Translations under genes and position numbers: made by a program
Source: Panacagrimonas sp041603235
Lineage (GTDB): Bacteria > Pseudomonadota > Gammaproteobacteria > Nevskiales > Nevskiaceae
DNA: 64,000 nt
Reading direction: 5' to 3'
Assembly: GCA_041603235.1 (NCBI GenBank)
Contig: JBFIES010000006.1
Location: forward strand, 124,001 to 188,000
Notes under the pieces: model-generated
The model's database searches: none
Seen by the model: the letters and a program-made list of their open reading frames with translations, nothing else
What the model was told of the DNA's origin: nothing
Shown: one piece after another, positions 42,329 through 52,089 of the stretch
How positions within the stretch are numbered: the first letter of the stretch is position 1
How the letters are laid out: each line of letters opens with the position of its first letter

Positions 42329-44740
42329 TTGAACGATAGCGCCAATTCGCAGAGCAACCGCAAGCCGCTGACCCCCAGCGGGCCCGCTGATGCCGAGACC
42401 ATCAAGCTGGTAGAGGAGATCAAGGCGCTGGCAGCGGATGTTCTGGGACGGGGCATTGAGCGCATGTTTGATGGCGCCGATGACATGCTGTTCGAAATGG
42501 CCCGTCGCGCGACGAACAACAAGGACCAGCGCATCTATTTCGACACCATGCGCGTGGTGCGCCTTGGACGACCTAAGATCGGCGGCATCTTCCGCGGAGA
42601 GATCAAGTCCGGGTTTGCGGTCAAGCAAACCGCGGCGGAAGAAACGCGCAAGCGGGATCTTCAGCTCGATGAACTGAGTCTGCAGGAATCCAAATCACTT
42701 GAAGAATCTATCGCCATCAGTTCCATGGCCACCAAGGCCGAAGGACTCTATGCGCAGATGCTGTACGAGATTGGCCGCCGCATCGAATGGCTGATCAAGG
42801 AAAAAAATGCACCCATCGCAGAGGACGCGCTGGCTCCGGCCACCATTTCCCATGCCTTCCGGCGTAGCGCTGAAACCCTTGATGTCGAGTTCGATATCGA
42901 GCTTGTGATTTTCAAGCTCTTCGACCGCTTGGTCATCAGCGATCTTGGCGAACTCTACACGCGCGTGCTTCGCTTCATGGACCAGCAGGGCGTCAAGACC
43001 GCTGCAGTGTCGGGACGGCGTCCACCCGGGCCTCAGCAGGGCGGAGCACCCGCCGCGGGTGGCGTGCCGCCTCAGGGTGCAACTGAGCAGGGCGCGCCTG
43101 AAGCAATGGCCGCCACAGGAGGAGCCGCTGCTGGAGGTTACGGGTTTCCCAATCCGCCCATGATGGATGCGGGTACGCTCAATGCACTGCGCCAACTCAG
43201 CTCCGGCCAGGGCTATGCTGGCGCCGGCGCCGCAGGAACTGGCGGCGCCCCCTACGACGGCGGTGCTCAACCCATGGGTGCCGGCGTAGTTTACGGCCCC
43301 GCGGATGCTCGCCTAGGGTCGGATCTGGCGGCGGCAGCTTCGGGACAGATTGTCCCGGGCTGGGAGGCGCCGCGTGCTTACGCCTATGTTCAACGTGCGG
43401 GTGCGGTGGGTCAGATGTTCAATGACCTGATGCAGGATCCGACTCTGCCAGCCCCGCTCAAGCCGCGCTTCGACCAGCTGCGCTTCTCGGTCATCAAGAG
43501 TGCGCTGCGAGACTCCAGTTTCTTTGCAGACAACCGGCATCCGGTGCGTGGCTTGATGAATGAGCTCACCACCCTGGCCGCAAGTGCGCGTGCCAGTGGC
43601 ATGGAAGCCCTGCAGCGCATTGAGGAACTGGTCGGGCAGATTCAGAGTCAGTTCGACGTTGCCGCAGATGAAGTGCGGACGCAGACCGCCTTGCCCGGCA
43701 AGGTTGATGAATCAACGCTGGAAAAATTCTTTGCCCAGCAAAAGGAAGAGGCCCGACAAAGGCGACAGGCGATCATCGAGCGGACGCGTCGCGTTGTTGC
43801 TGAAGAGCTGCAGCTGCAGACCTTGAGCCGCAAGATTCCGGATGGAACCTGGCCGCTGCTGAATTCCGGCTGGGCTCCGCTGGCCGCATTGCGCTTGCTC
43901 AAGCAGGGCGCGGACAGCGAGGGTTGGCAGGAGGCAATGAGCCTGCTCAAGCGGATTCTTGATTCCGTTAATCCGCGTCGACCTGCTTCGCGCAGCAAGG
44001 AGAATATCCGCGCACTCGAGATAGATGTCCGCGAGCGCTTGCGTGAAGTGGGGATGGTTGAAGATCGCATCCAGACGCTGATCCAGAGCTGGCGTAGTTC
44101 GCTGGACGCCGTCGAAGCCGACAGTATCGCGCCGCCCAGGCCGGAGCCCGTTGCGCCCGCAGCAGAATCACCGCAGCCACAAACACCTGCGGCCGAACCC
44201 GAATCAGGCGGTGACGCTGAGTCTGCGGACGCGGCAGAGACCTCCGAGGCGCCGGCCGACGAAGCGCAGTCGAATGATCTGGGTGAGGTTTCGCTTGAAG
44301 AACTCGCCGCCGAACAGGAAGGAGCGGCCGCCGCTTCTGAATCGTCCGAAGCGCTCCCCGATGCACCGGAGGCGCAAGCTGATCTGGATGAAGAGGCAGC
44401 AGAGCACGAGGATCTGACCGACCCACCGGCTCCGGTGCCCGATGCGATCACCTTGCTTGATCTGCTGATGGTCCTGAGCAGCTGGTTCCGGGTCTACGAT
44501 CACGATCGTGGCCAGAATCGCTGGCTCAAGGTGGTTGCACATCACCCGTCGGACAGCATGGTCACTTTTGCCGAGTTCAACGGGCAGAACAAGTTGCAGA
44601 TGCGCACCAGCATCTTTCTGGATGATCTGGTTGCCGGCCGTGCAGAGCCCATTGACCTTGGGCCGGCAGCACGGCGCTCTCTGGAAGCCTATCTGGACGC
44701 ACGGCGCCGGGCATCCGAAGACGAGGCCGCCACCGCTTAG
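42329..44740 (+). CDS. DUF1631-family protein
   Basis: 803 residues. The start is a TTG at 42329, with CGGAG about 11 bases upstream. The N-terminal half is helical (LVEEIKALAADVLGRGIERMF, split L-V-E... as helix), a Pro/Gly/Ala-rich part lies at about residues 230-340, and helical segments follow to about 600. An acidic low-complexity region (about 600-700, rich in Glu, Ala, Pro) separates a C-terminal beta domain with VLSSWFRVYDHDRGQ, WLKVVAHH and LDDLVAGRAEP. This resembles DUF1631 proteins, reported around cyclic-di-GMP signalling; the C-terminal part looks PilZ-like but lacks a clear RxxxR. The role is unknown. It converges on coq7, with 23 bases between stops. Confidence 0.75.
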   Translation: MNDSANSQSNRKPLTPSGPADAETIKLVEEIKALAADVLGRGIERMFDGADDMLFEMARRATNNKDQRIYFDTMRVVRLGRPKIGGIFRGEIKSGFAVKQTAAEETRKRDLQLDELSLQESKSLEESIAISSMATKAEGLYAQMLYEIGRRIEWLIKEKNAPIAEDALAPATISHAFRRSAETLDVEFDIELVIFKLFDRLVISDLGELYTRVLRFMDQQGVKTAAVSGRRPPGPQQGGAPAAGGVPPQGATEQGAPEAMAATGGAAAGGYGFPNPPMMDAGTLNALRQLSSGQGYAGAGAAGTGGAPYDGGAQPMGAGVVYGPADARLGSDLAAAASGQIVPGWEAPRAYAYVQRAGAVGQMFNDLMQDPTLPAPLKPRFDQLRFSVIKSALRDSSFFADNRHPVRGLMNELTTLAASARASGMEALQRIEELVGQIQSQFDVAADEVRTQTALPGKVDESTLEKFFAQQKEEARQRRQAIIERTRRVVAEELQLQTLSRKIPDGTWPLLNSGWAPLAALRLLKQGADSEGWQEAMSLLKRILDSVNPRRPASRSKENIRALEIDVRERLREVGMVEDRIQTLIQSWRSSLDAVEADSIAPPRPEPVAPAAESPQPQTPAAEPESGGDAESADAAETSEAPADEAQSNDLGEVSLEELAAEQEGAAAASESSEALPDAPEAQADLDEEAAEHEDLTDPPAPVPDAITLLDLLMVLSSWFRVYDHDRGQNRWLKVVAHHPSDSMVTFAEFNGQNKLQMRTSIFLDDLVAGRAEPIDLGPAARRSLEAYLDARRRASEDEAATA

Positions 44741-44763
44741 GCGCTGCTCGCAGGGGGGGGCGC

Positions 44764-45390
44764 CTAGAAGCGGTATGCCCCTTCCTTCATTAGCTTGGCA
44801 ATCTGGCGCATCAGGCCTCTGACCGGGGCCGGCAAGGCGACACCGCCCAGTTTCTCGGCCTCGTTGCCGTGACGTTGTTCGTCTTCACGCATCGCCTGCA
44901 GTACTTTGCGCGAAGCCTGATCTTCCGGCGGCAGCCGATCAATGTGCTCGTCCAGATGCTCGGAGACCTGTCGCTCGGTTTCGGCCACGAAGCCCAGGCT
45001 CCAGCGGTCCCCAAAAAGACCCGCGACCGCGCCCATCACCAATGAGCCGCCATACCAGAGCGGCCTCAGGCGGCTCGGTGCGTCGTCCAGTTCAGCGAGA
45101 CGCTGCTCGCACCATTGCAGGTGTGTCTGCTCTTCCGCTGCTGCGGCAAGAAGATGTTTGCGCGTTTCTTCGTTCTTCGCCGTCAGCGCCTGACCGTGGT
45201 ACAGGCCCTGTGCTGCCACTTCACCGGCGTGATTGACCCTCATCAGGTTTCCAGCCTCGCGCCGCTCGCTGGCGCTGAGATGAGCGTCTCTTGCGGGCAT
45301 TGCATCGTTGGGCGAAGGCTTGTTACGCGCCAGTCCCTTGCCCAGGCGCATCAGCAACTGATCGGCAGCCGAGTATTGTCTTGAGGCCAT
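44764..45390 (-). CDS. coq7: Demethoxyubiquinone hydroxylase Coq7
   Basis: 208 residues. Di-iron hydroxylase that adds the C6 hydroxyl in ubiquinone synthesis. The ligand helices are visible: MRVNHAGEVAAQGLYHGQ, EEQTHLQWCEQRL, HLDEHIDRLP and MREDEQRHGNEAEKLGG, giving the ExxH pairs of the family. Coq7 occurs in place of UbiF in Lysobacterales and Pseudomonads. It is the second gene of an overlapping pair: its ATG overlaps the TGA of the SanA-like gene by one base. A run of eight G sits between its stop and that of the converging DUF1631 gene. Confidence 0.93.
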   Translation of the reverse strand: MASRQYSAADQLLMRLGKGLARNKPSPNDAMPARDAHLSASERREAGNLMRVNHAGEVAAQGLYHGQALTAKNEETRKHLLAAAAEEQTHLQWCEQRLAELDDAPSRLRPLWYGGSLVMGAVAGLFGDRWSLGFVAETERQVSEHLDEHIDRLPPEDQASRKVLQAMREDEQRHGNEAEKLGGVALPAPVRGLMRQIAKLMKEGAYRF

Positions 45391-46115
45391 CAGGTCTGCT
45401 CCAGGTTTACCGGTGCCTTGCGTGGCCGCGATGTTTCCGGCTCGGAAGGTTCCGCGTTCTCGGGTGCCATCTCAATAGGCTGGCGCTGTCCAAGAAACTT
45501 GGGTTTGGTCTGCAACACAAAAAGATCGAGCACTGCCTTCACGCGCGCAAATACTTCCCGCGGTGGATTACGGCGGCCCAGATCATGACCGGGGGCAATC
45601 GGCGCAAGGTATGCCGCAACCCGAACGCCCATTTTCTTGCCCAGGAATACGGCCCGATAAGCGTGATAACGCTGGGTAATGATGGTGCAGCGTTCCAGGC
45701 CGAAGACCTGCCCGGCGCGCGCCATGGAGTCCAGCGTGCGAAATCCGGCAAAGTCCATGGTGATGTCCTTGGCTGGCACCCCGGCCTTGGTCAGCTCTTG
45801 CCACATGCGGCGCGGCTCGTTGTAGGTTGAGTCCGGGTTGGCGCCGCTGACGATGATGTGCTTGATCTTGCCGATCTCATAGAGCTGGGCTGCCGCGGCA
45901 ACGCGCGCATAGAACTGCGGATTGGGTTCGCCATTGCGCGTATAGGAACTCGTGCCCAACACGATGCCGACCTCGTTTTCAGGCAGCAGCGTAAAGCTGG
46001 TGTAGAGATAGGCGTCGGTGCTGTTGATGACCCAGCGGTTGCACAGCAGCACCGTCAGGACGAACAAGCCCAGGCCCCACCAGAATAATTTTTTCAGACG
46101 GCGTTTGCGTCTCAA
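45390..46115 (-). CDS. ElyC/SanA/YdcF-type DUF218 inner-membrane protein
   Basis: 241 residues starting at a TTG (46115), supported by GAGGAG 9 bases before it; no better ATG is nearby. One membrane helix (residues 10-28) after a basic stretch MRRKRRLKK. The DUF218 domain has IVLGTSSYTRNGEPNP, AAQLYEIGKIKHIIVSGAN, EPRRMWQELTKAGVPAKDI, TLDSMARA and ITQRYHAYRAVFLGKKMGV, matching SanA, which affects vancomycin sensitivity and envelope integrity in enterics. Biochemical function is not known. Coupled to coq7 by a TGATG overlap. Confidence 0.88.
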   Translation of the reverse strand: MRRKRRLKKLFWWGLGLFVLTVLLCNRWVINSTDAYLYTSFTLLPENEVGIVLGTSSYTRNGEPNPQFYARVAAAAQLYEIGKIKHIIVSGANPDSTYNEPRRMWQELTKAGVPAKDITMDFAGFRTLDSMARAGQVFGLERCTIITQRYHAYRAVFLGKKMGVRVAAYLAPIAPGHDLGRRNPPREVFARVKAVLDLFVLQTKPKFLGQRQPIEMAPENAEPSEPETSRPRKAPVNLEQT

Positions 46116-46229
46116 GGGCCTTCGCTCCTCACACTCTTCATGCCGGGCAGTTTAGCGGGCGCGACAGAAGAGCGGATGAACGCGCGTCTCGATAATGCCG
46201 CTGATCAGAGAAATGGGTCTGATACTGCC

Positions 46230-49200
46230 TCAGTTGGACTCTACGCTGTACAGCAGGTCGCCACCGGTCTGTACACCGGATTCAGTGGCAATCTTGAAAC
46301 CGCGCCCCAGATCGTAAAGCAGCTTGAAGACCTGGCCGGGTTGGAACAGCCCGACCCCATAGGACACGTAGAGTTTGGGCGAAAGATACTTGCCAACTGT
46401 CAGGCTGGCCTGACTGGCATCCTCGCCCGGTGCCGAGCCGATGGATACGTCATCCAGATTCAGGCCGCCCTTGAGGCTGTTGGCCACGGAGTCGGTTCTT
46501 GAAAGACCCAGCGCAAGTGCGGCATTGGCCAGTGCCTGACGCTCATCGCCGCCTCCGCCGTCTTCCAGTGAGCGTCCCAGTACCAGCCATGACAGCTGAC
46601 GTTCGCGCGGCATGGCAGGTGTTGAATACAGCTGGAAGTCCGGGGCCTCGAGCGTGCCGCGCACCAGAACGCCGACTTCGATGCCTTCTGTCGGTATGCG
46701 CGTTGCGCGAATTTCCACTGCGGGTTCGGTCAATGGCCCCCCATTGAAAATCACCTTGCCGGTATCGATGGCCAGATCCTGCCCGTAGGCCTTGTAGTGC
46801 CCGCCGACCATGCGAATTTCGCCGCGGCCGGTGCCGGGCCGGCCCGGTCTTTCAATGGCACGCAGGTTTCCTTCAAAGCGGGTCTTGAGACCGAAGCCCT
46901 TGAAGCTCACCTTGTCCCCCAGCACGACCTTTACATCTGACCACAGCTGCGAGGCCGGTGGATCGCCCGGTTTTTCGTCGCCGCGAATGATCACCTGATC
47001 CCCGCTTGGGCCCACGCCGGAATCAAAGCTGACCGGTGTGATCTCCGCACGAGGCACGGTGACCACGCCCTTGACCTTGACCTCCGGCCCGTTCACCGCG
47101 ATGTCCAGATTAGGCGCAATCCACGCACGTACTTCGGTCATGTTGGCGGCCTGGAAATCTTCTCCTGCGACTTTGATCGAAGCGCGTAGGGCATCGCCGC
47201 CAAGTTGTGCATTCCCGTCCAGCCGAATCTGGCCACCACCGGATTGGGCCGACGCCTTGAGCTGCACGCTCTGATCCGGCGACAGGCCAAAGTCTGCCGC
47301 GATGTCGGTCAGTTCAATGCCGGGAGTTGCGAGTTGAACGCGCGCATCAACCAGTCTGATATTGCCCACAGCCTGTGGCTGCGCCGCGGTTCCGCTCCAG
47401 TCAACACGGCCTTCAAGCGCACCGGAGGCATGTTCAATTTCGGTGCTAGCGATGCGCAGGATGGCCAGGTCCGGAATCAGCAGGTCCAGTCGTGCATTCA
47501 GCGGACGCTTGGCAAAATCAGCCTGTCCGGCAGCGAGTGTGGCGTCCAGATTGACCCGGCCATCCTTGACCGGCAGGCGCAGGGTCGCCACCGTGCCCTG
47601 GTCAGTCTCGCTGATCTGCAAAACGCCGCTTTCGGCGCTCAGAATCGCTTGCTCATTGCGTTTGATCACCAGCGGCAGTGTGCTCAGGTCCGCACGAGCT
47701 TCCACCCACTGGCCATTGCGCTGCTCTGCCACTGCGGTGCCCTCAAGGCCGCCTTCCAGCGTCCAACCTGCCGGCATGTAGCTGGCCAGGTATTCAAGGT
47801 CGAAATTGTCCACGCGCATGGCGCCGCGCATTTGTCCCCCATCACGCAGGCCCTGCAGGCACAGGCGGGAATCCAGTGCTTTCCAGCAGGCAGGTTCCAA
47901 TTGTGCGCTGCTGGCATCGGCGCGCAGACGGGTCGCTTCTTCCAGCATCCAGGGGGCCAGCTTTGCGGGCGCGATGACGCCTTGCGTGATCTGTCCGGCC
48001 CAGCTCATGCGCTTGCGGTCCAGCGCGCCGCTGGCCTGCAGATCCACATCAACCGGCTCGGAATCGACCGAGATTCGCAGTTCGTGGTCTGCGGCGCTGC
48101 CATTGAGCTGGACACTGGCCAGCCGCATTTGTGTCGGGCCGCGCAACTGCTGCGCTTTAAGGTCGAGTTTCCATTGCGCGTTGATGTCGATGTCGGCGTC
48201 CACCGAAATCTGCTGGATCGACAAATCCTGATACTGAAGTTTGTTGATATCACCCACCGCGACCAAGTGCGGTGCGTCGAGCTGGCCACTGAATTCCAGC
48301 GCAAGATTTGCGCTCCCGCCCAGGTCCGGCCAGAGCGCGACCAGATCAGGACTGTCGAGCTTGGCCTTCACCGCAAAAGGTGGCGTGACCTGGCCCTGCG
48401 CCCTGAGGTGAGTGTCGCCGGTGATCAGGTGCAGGGCGTCCAGGCGAACACGTTCGCCTTCTGCATTGCCCTTGGCGTCGAGCCTGAGCGGATAGTCGCG
48501 CAGTTTCGAATCCGCCAGCGCCACTTCGAACTGCACTTTCGGTACGCCATCGCGAATCCGTGTTTTGGCCTTGAGTCCGCCGTTGATGCGACCAGGCCAG
48601 TCAGCTGCGACCAGTGCAGGATTGACGTTGCGCAGCTTGAGGTCTGCGTCAACCAGAAGATCTGACTTCCAGTTGATGTTCGCCTTGCCCTCGATTTGCG
48701 ACTTGGCCACGTCGAGCTTGAGCGCGTCGAGAATCAGGTGGCTCAGGCTGCCGCTGCCGGAGGCCTGCGCCGAACCGTTCTTGCCCTCCGCTGCCAGCAG
48801 CGCGTCGAGCTTGTATCGATAGGCCTCGACGGTGCCATTGAAATCCAGCGCGCCTTTCTGGCTCGCTACCTGTGGCTTGCCATAGAGCGGCCACTGCACC
48901 GTTTTCCACTGCAGGCGCGCATCGATGTTGTCCTGCTTGAGCTGTCCTTTCGCCTCGATCTGGGCGGTTTCTCCAAGCGCAAACTGACCATTGAGGCGCA
49001 GGTCGGTCGGCTGACCTTCCACATGCAGCTTGCCCGTGCGGCTGTCCGCGATGAGCTCTCCGCTGAGCGGCCAGCGCAGGTCCGACCAGTTCAGGTCGAG
49101 CTTTGAATCCTTGTTGTCCAGATGCAGGAAGCCCTTGGCTTGAAGCTGCATGGGCTTATCACCCACCGTGTTGATCGTCAGCTCAGTCAGATCCACTGAT

Positions 49201-49832
49201 TTCTCTGCCAGCTGCGCATCGAGCGATGCTTCAACCAGACCGCTGAGCGCGTGCTGTGCGGCAATGTGCTCCGCGCTGAGCTCAGCACCGACCCAGCGAA
49301 AGCGCTTGAGCGCGATGTTCTCGACGATCTGCTGTTGCGGCAGAGGAGGCTCACCCGACTCCGTTGTAGCGCCTGGCGGCAGGTTCAGCTCCAGACGATG
49401 GAGACCCAGACTGACGACCTCGATGTTGATCGGCAGGGAAGGGATGCTCGGTGGTGGCGGTGCTTCCTCGGGTTCCGGTGTTGCGCGCAGGGTGACCACG
49501 GCCTGACCCACATCCAGGCCTTGAATGCGTACGGTCCGGCCCAGCAGGGCCAGCGGCGACCAGTCCAGCCGTGCGTGGTCGAAGGAAACATCAGCCCCTG
49601 GCGTGCTGAGCTGGACGCCTTCGAGTTGCAGCGGCCCCAGAAGCCGACCCTCAACTTGATCGACCTGTAACTCGACGATGCCGGCGCGCGGCAGCCAGTC
49701 AATTGCCCAGCGTGCGCCGCCCGGCGAAGCCAGAACCCAGGTTGCAAAGACACTCAGACCCAGCAGAGTGCCGAACAGCAGCACACCGCAGATCACCATG
49801 AACATGCCCAGATATCGCATGAAGAATTTCAT
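46230..49832 (-). CDS. tamB: Translocation and assembly module subunit TamB
   Basis: 1200 residues, in the usual range. An N-terminal signal-anchor (MVICGVLLFGTLLGLSVFATW) is followed by a long row of beta-rich AsmA-like repeats and the C-terminal DUF490 domain (PDFQLYSTPAMPRERQLSWLVLG, split at PAM-PRE, and SLTVGKYLSPKLYVSYGVGL). TamB spans the periplasm as a lipid-conducting bridge and works with TamA in outer-membrane assembly. Its start overlaps the tamA stop (TGATG). No cysteines or frameshifts out of the ordinary. Confidence 0.94.
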   Translation of the reverse strand: MKFFMRYLGMFMVICGVLLFGTLLGLSVFATWVLASPGGARWAIDWLPRAGIVELQVDQVEGRLLGPLQLEGVQLSTPGADVSFDHARLDWSPLALLGRTVRIQGLDVGQAVVTLRATPEPEEAPPPPSIPSLPINIEVVSLGLHRLELNLPPGATTESGEPPLPQQQIVENIALKRFRWVGAELSAEHIAAQHALSGLVEASLDAQLAEKSVDLTELTINTVGDKPMQLQAKGFLHLDNKDSKLDLNWSDLRWPLSGELIADSRTGKLHVEGQPTDLRLNGQFALGETAQIEAKGQLKQDNIDARLQWKTVQWPLYGKPQVASQKGALDFNGTVEAYRYKLDALLAAEGKNGSAQASGSGSLSHLILDALKLDVAKSQIEGKANINWKSDLLVDADLKLRNVNPALVAADWPGRINGGLKAKTRIRDGVPKVQFEVALADSKLRDYPLRLDAKGNAEGERVRLDALHLITGDTHLRAQGQVTPPFAVKAKLDSPDLVALWPDLGGSANLALEFSGQLDAPHLVAVGDINKLQYQDLSIQQISVDADIDINAQWKLDLKAQQLRGPTQMRLASVQLNGSAADHELRISVDSEPVDVDLQASGALDRKRMSWAGQITQGVIAPAKLAPWMLEEATRLRADASSAQLEPACWKALDSRLCLQGLRDGGQMRGAMRVDNFDLEYLASYMPAGWTLEGGLEGTAVAEQRNGQWVEARADLSTLPLVIKRNEQAILSAESGVLQISETDQGTVATLRLPVKDGRVNLDATLAAGQADFAKRPLNARLDLLIPDLAILRIASTEIEHASGALEGRVDWSGTAAQPQAVGNIRLVDARVQLATPGIELTDIAADFGLSPDQSVQLKASAQSGGGQIRLDGNAQLGGDALRASIKVAGEDFQAANMTEVRAWIAPNLDIAVNGPEVKVKGVVTVPRAEITPVSFDSGVGPSGDQVIIRGDEKPGDPPASQLWSDVKVVLGDKVSFKGFGLKTRFEGNLRAIERPGRPGTGRGEIRMVGGHYKAYGQDLAIDTGKVIFNGGPLTEPAVEIRATRIPTEGIEVGVLVRGTLEAPDFQLYSTPAMPRERQLSWLVLGRSLEDGGGGDERQALANAALALGLSRTDSVANSLKGGLNLDDVSIGSAPGEDASQASLTVGKYLSPKLYVSYGVGLFQPGQVFKLLYDLGRGFKIATESGVQTGGDLLYSVESN

Positions 49833-51577
49833 CAGACGCCCACCCGGATGCCGATATGAACACGGATGCCCGATTCGTCCTCAGCCAGCGGATGGGCCAG
49901 GTCGAGCTGCAGGCTGCCGATCGGTGCCCGGTAGCGAACGCCCGCGCCCACACCGGTGGACAGCTTGGGGCCCGGGTCTCTACCCGCGCCGCCGGTATCG
50001 GAAAAGATGGCCAGTGCCCACTTGTCGTAGAGCTGGTATTCGCCTTCGATGCTGAACACGTTCAGGTACTGCCCGCCGATGACATTGCCCTGCGCGTCCT
50101 TCGGCCCCAGTGACTCATACGCGTAACCGCGCACGCTCTGGTCACCGCCAGCGAAGAATCGCTGAGAGGCGGGTAGTTCGGAAAAATCTTCGACCACGCT
50201 GTAACCGATTTCGCCGCGCCCGATCATCCTGATCCTGCTGCCAAGCGGATAAATGGCGCGCGCAACCAGACGGCCTTGAACAAAGCCGGTATTGGACAGG
50301 ACGTTGTTCACCGCGCCGTGCACATCCGCGAACACGTACCAGCCACGGCGCGGCAGAATCGGGTCGTCACTCTCACCGCGCGAATAAGAGATGCCGGGCG
50401 TCAAAAGATCTGCCGTGGCGAACTCGTCACCGATGTCGGATTCTTCGTGGCTGTACTCGAGGTACAGGCGACGTGTCCATGAACCGGGCTTGCGATTCAG
50501 GCTGGCGCCGATGGTGTACTTGAGCGTGTCACCGGCATCAAGTTGTTCACTTTCCGAAGTTGCGCTGAAGCTCAGGTTCTCATCTGGGATCGTGCCCACC
50601 GGAATCTTGTATGTGGCACCCAGAGCGTTCTTGATCTCCGACAGGCGCAGTTCTGCGTTGAGCGTGTGTCCGTGCTGATTGAGTCGCCGCCAGTCCGATG
50701 TGACGCCCACTCTCGCCCCGGTGTCGGTGCCATAGCCAACGCCGTAATCCCAGCGAGTGCGGGGCCGAGCAGTGGCAAGAATGCGGATGGGAATCTGGCG
50801 TTGCTCATCTGCCAGTTCGCGCTGCGGATCAATCTCGACCGCCTGGAAGTATCCGAGGTCGGACAGCTTGAATTGCTGATTGAGCAGCTTGCGCGCGTTG
50901 AAAGGGTCGCCCACGCGAATATCGATGTACCGCTCGATGAATTCGTCGGACAGACCCTCCTGCTCCACGGTCACGGGTCCGAAATAAAAGCGGGGTCCCG
51001 TGTCCATCTTCAGATTGACCTCTGCCTGCTGCTTGTCCGGTTCCACGCGCAGCTCGGTCTGGGTCCAGCTGGCATCCAGATAGCCGTTGGCCAGCGCCGC
51101 GTCGCTCATGCGCTTCTTGGTGGCCTCGTACTTTGAGTGTCGCAGGCGTTCGTCCACCTTCAGCGGTATGCCCACCAGAGCCTGCGCTACAGGCTCGAAC
51201 GACGCGCCTTCGCCCTCAAACGCCACATTCACGGCACTGACCTGGGTGGCCGGGCCCCGCTCCACGGTATAGGTGGCGTTCCAGTCGTCGCCATCCTGTT
51301 CCAGATTGCTGTCGATAACCGGGTCGTAATAGCCGAAAGGCTGCAGCGCTTCGCGAATATCCGTGCGTGCCTGCGCGTGCAGCCGGCGCACCTGCGTTTC
51401 ATCGAGTTCATCCTGTTCTGAACGGACCCTCAGGGTCAGGCGCGCTGTGATGTTGTCGCGCTCCGGTCCCTTGATTCCGTTGATCTTGACGCGCACCTCG
51501 GCCGCGGCACTAGCCGTCACCAGACCGAGCAAGAATGCTGCGCCCGGTGCGTACCGGCGATAGGGAACAGAAATCAT
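49832..51577 (-). CDS. tamA: Translocation and assembly module subunit TamA
   Basis: 581 residues. BamA-family protein with a signal peptide (FLLGLVTASAAA, mature from about residue 26), POTRA domains at about 27-270 (QARTDIREALQPFGYYDP, GDDWNATYTVERGP, YLDASWTQTELRVEPDKQQA) and a 16-strand barrel ending HIGIRVGV. The barrel has the conserved QSVRGYAYESLGP segment, as loop L6 (V/IRGY/F). It forms the outer-membrane part of the TAM and is translationally coupled to tamB. Divergent from ttcA by about 510 bases. Confidence 0.94.
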   Translation of the reverse strand: MISVPYRRYAPGAAFLLGLVTASAAAEVRVKINGIKGPERDNITARLTLRVRSEQDELDETQVRRLHAQARTDIREALQPFGYYDPVIDSNLEQDGDDWNATYTVERGPATQVSAVNVAFEGEGASFEPVAQALVGIPLKVDERLRHSKYEATKKRMSDAALANGYLDASWTQTELRVEPDKQQAEVNLKMDTGPRFYFGPVTVEQEGLSDEFIERYIDIRVGDPFNARKLLNQQFKLSDLGYFQAVEIDPQRELADEQRQIPIRILATARPRTRWDYGVGYGTDTGARVGVTSDWRRLNQHGHTLNAELRLSEIKNALGATYKIPVGTIPDENLSFSATSESEQLDAGDTLKYTIGASLNRKPGSWTRRLYLEYSHEESDIGDEFATADLLTPGISYSRGESDDPILPRRGWYVFADVHGAVNNVLSNTGFVQGRLVARAIYPLGSRIRMIGRGEIGYSVVEDFSELPASQRFFAGGDQSVRGYAYESLGPKDAQGNVIGGQYLNVFSIEGEYQLYDKWALAIFSDTGGAGRDPGPKLSTGVGAGVRYRAPIGSLQLDLAHPLAEDESGIRVHIGIRVGV

Positions 51578-51861
51578 CGGAACTATTGTAAGGATTTGCA
51601 GGGCATGAATTGTGTCGATCTGCGGCCCTTATCCCGGAATGGTGTGCAATGCATGTTCAGGGCCGGTGTCCTCGTCGTCGCGATGAACTGGGTCTGAGTG
51701 CAAAAGCGGCAGCGAGTTCAGTGCGAAACCGGTTTTTGCTGGCAAGACGGCAATAGCGCGAACGGGAACTCTGAACATGGCGGGCCGTTCATCATTTCCC
51801 GCGAGCTGCCTTGTTGGGACAACATACGGCGTCAACGACAAACAAGATGCGAAAGAAAAAC

Positions 51862-52035
51862 ATGTCTGAAGACAAGACAACTTCAGAGCAGCCAGAACCG
51901 ACAGAGGAAAATGAGCAGCTTCCGCCGCCGGGGTTCTGGGGAACGTTCACACCCTCAGCGCCGTACCTCGTCTTACGCAGCAAGCTGGAGTGGCCCGAGC
52001 CTTCCAGCGAGTCGGATTCGCCAAACGAGCATTGA
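51862..52035 (+). CDS. Possible small acidic protein in the tamA-ttcA gap
   Basis: 57 codons from ATG at 51862 (GAAAG upstream; an ATG at 51847 is also possible). Composition is strongly acidic and Pro-rich (EQPEPTEENEQLPPPGFWG...) and ends SESDSPNEH. It lies on the opposite strand from both neighbours in a gap of 512 bases (51578-52089) that otherwise shows nothing I recognise. It may be real or chance. Confidence 0.3.
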   Translation: MSEDKTTSEQPEPTEENEQLPPPGFWGTFTPSAPYLVLRSKLEWPEPSSESDSPNEH

Positions 52036-52089
52036 CTGAATTCTCGGTGAGCGGCGAGGCAAATATCGCAACGACGACTGACGCGACGA

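Noticed and set aside
47205..48665. 486-codon plus-strand open frame opposite tamB
   Set aside because: Antisense shadow; tamB is complete and well supported on the other strand.
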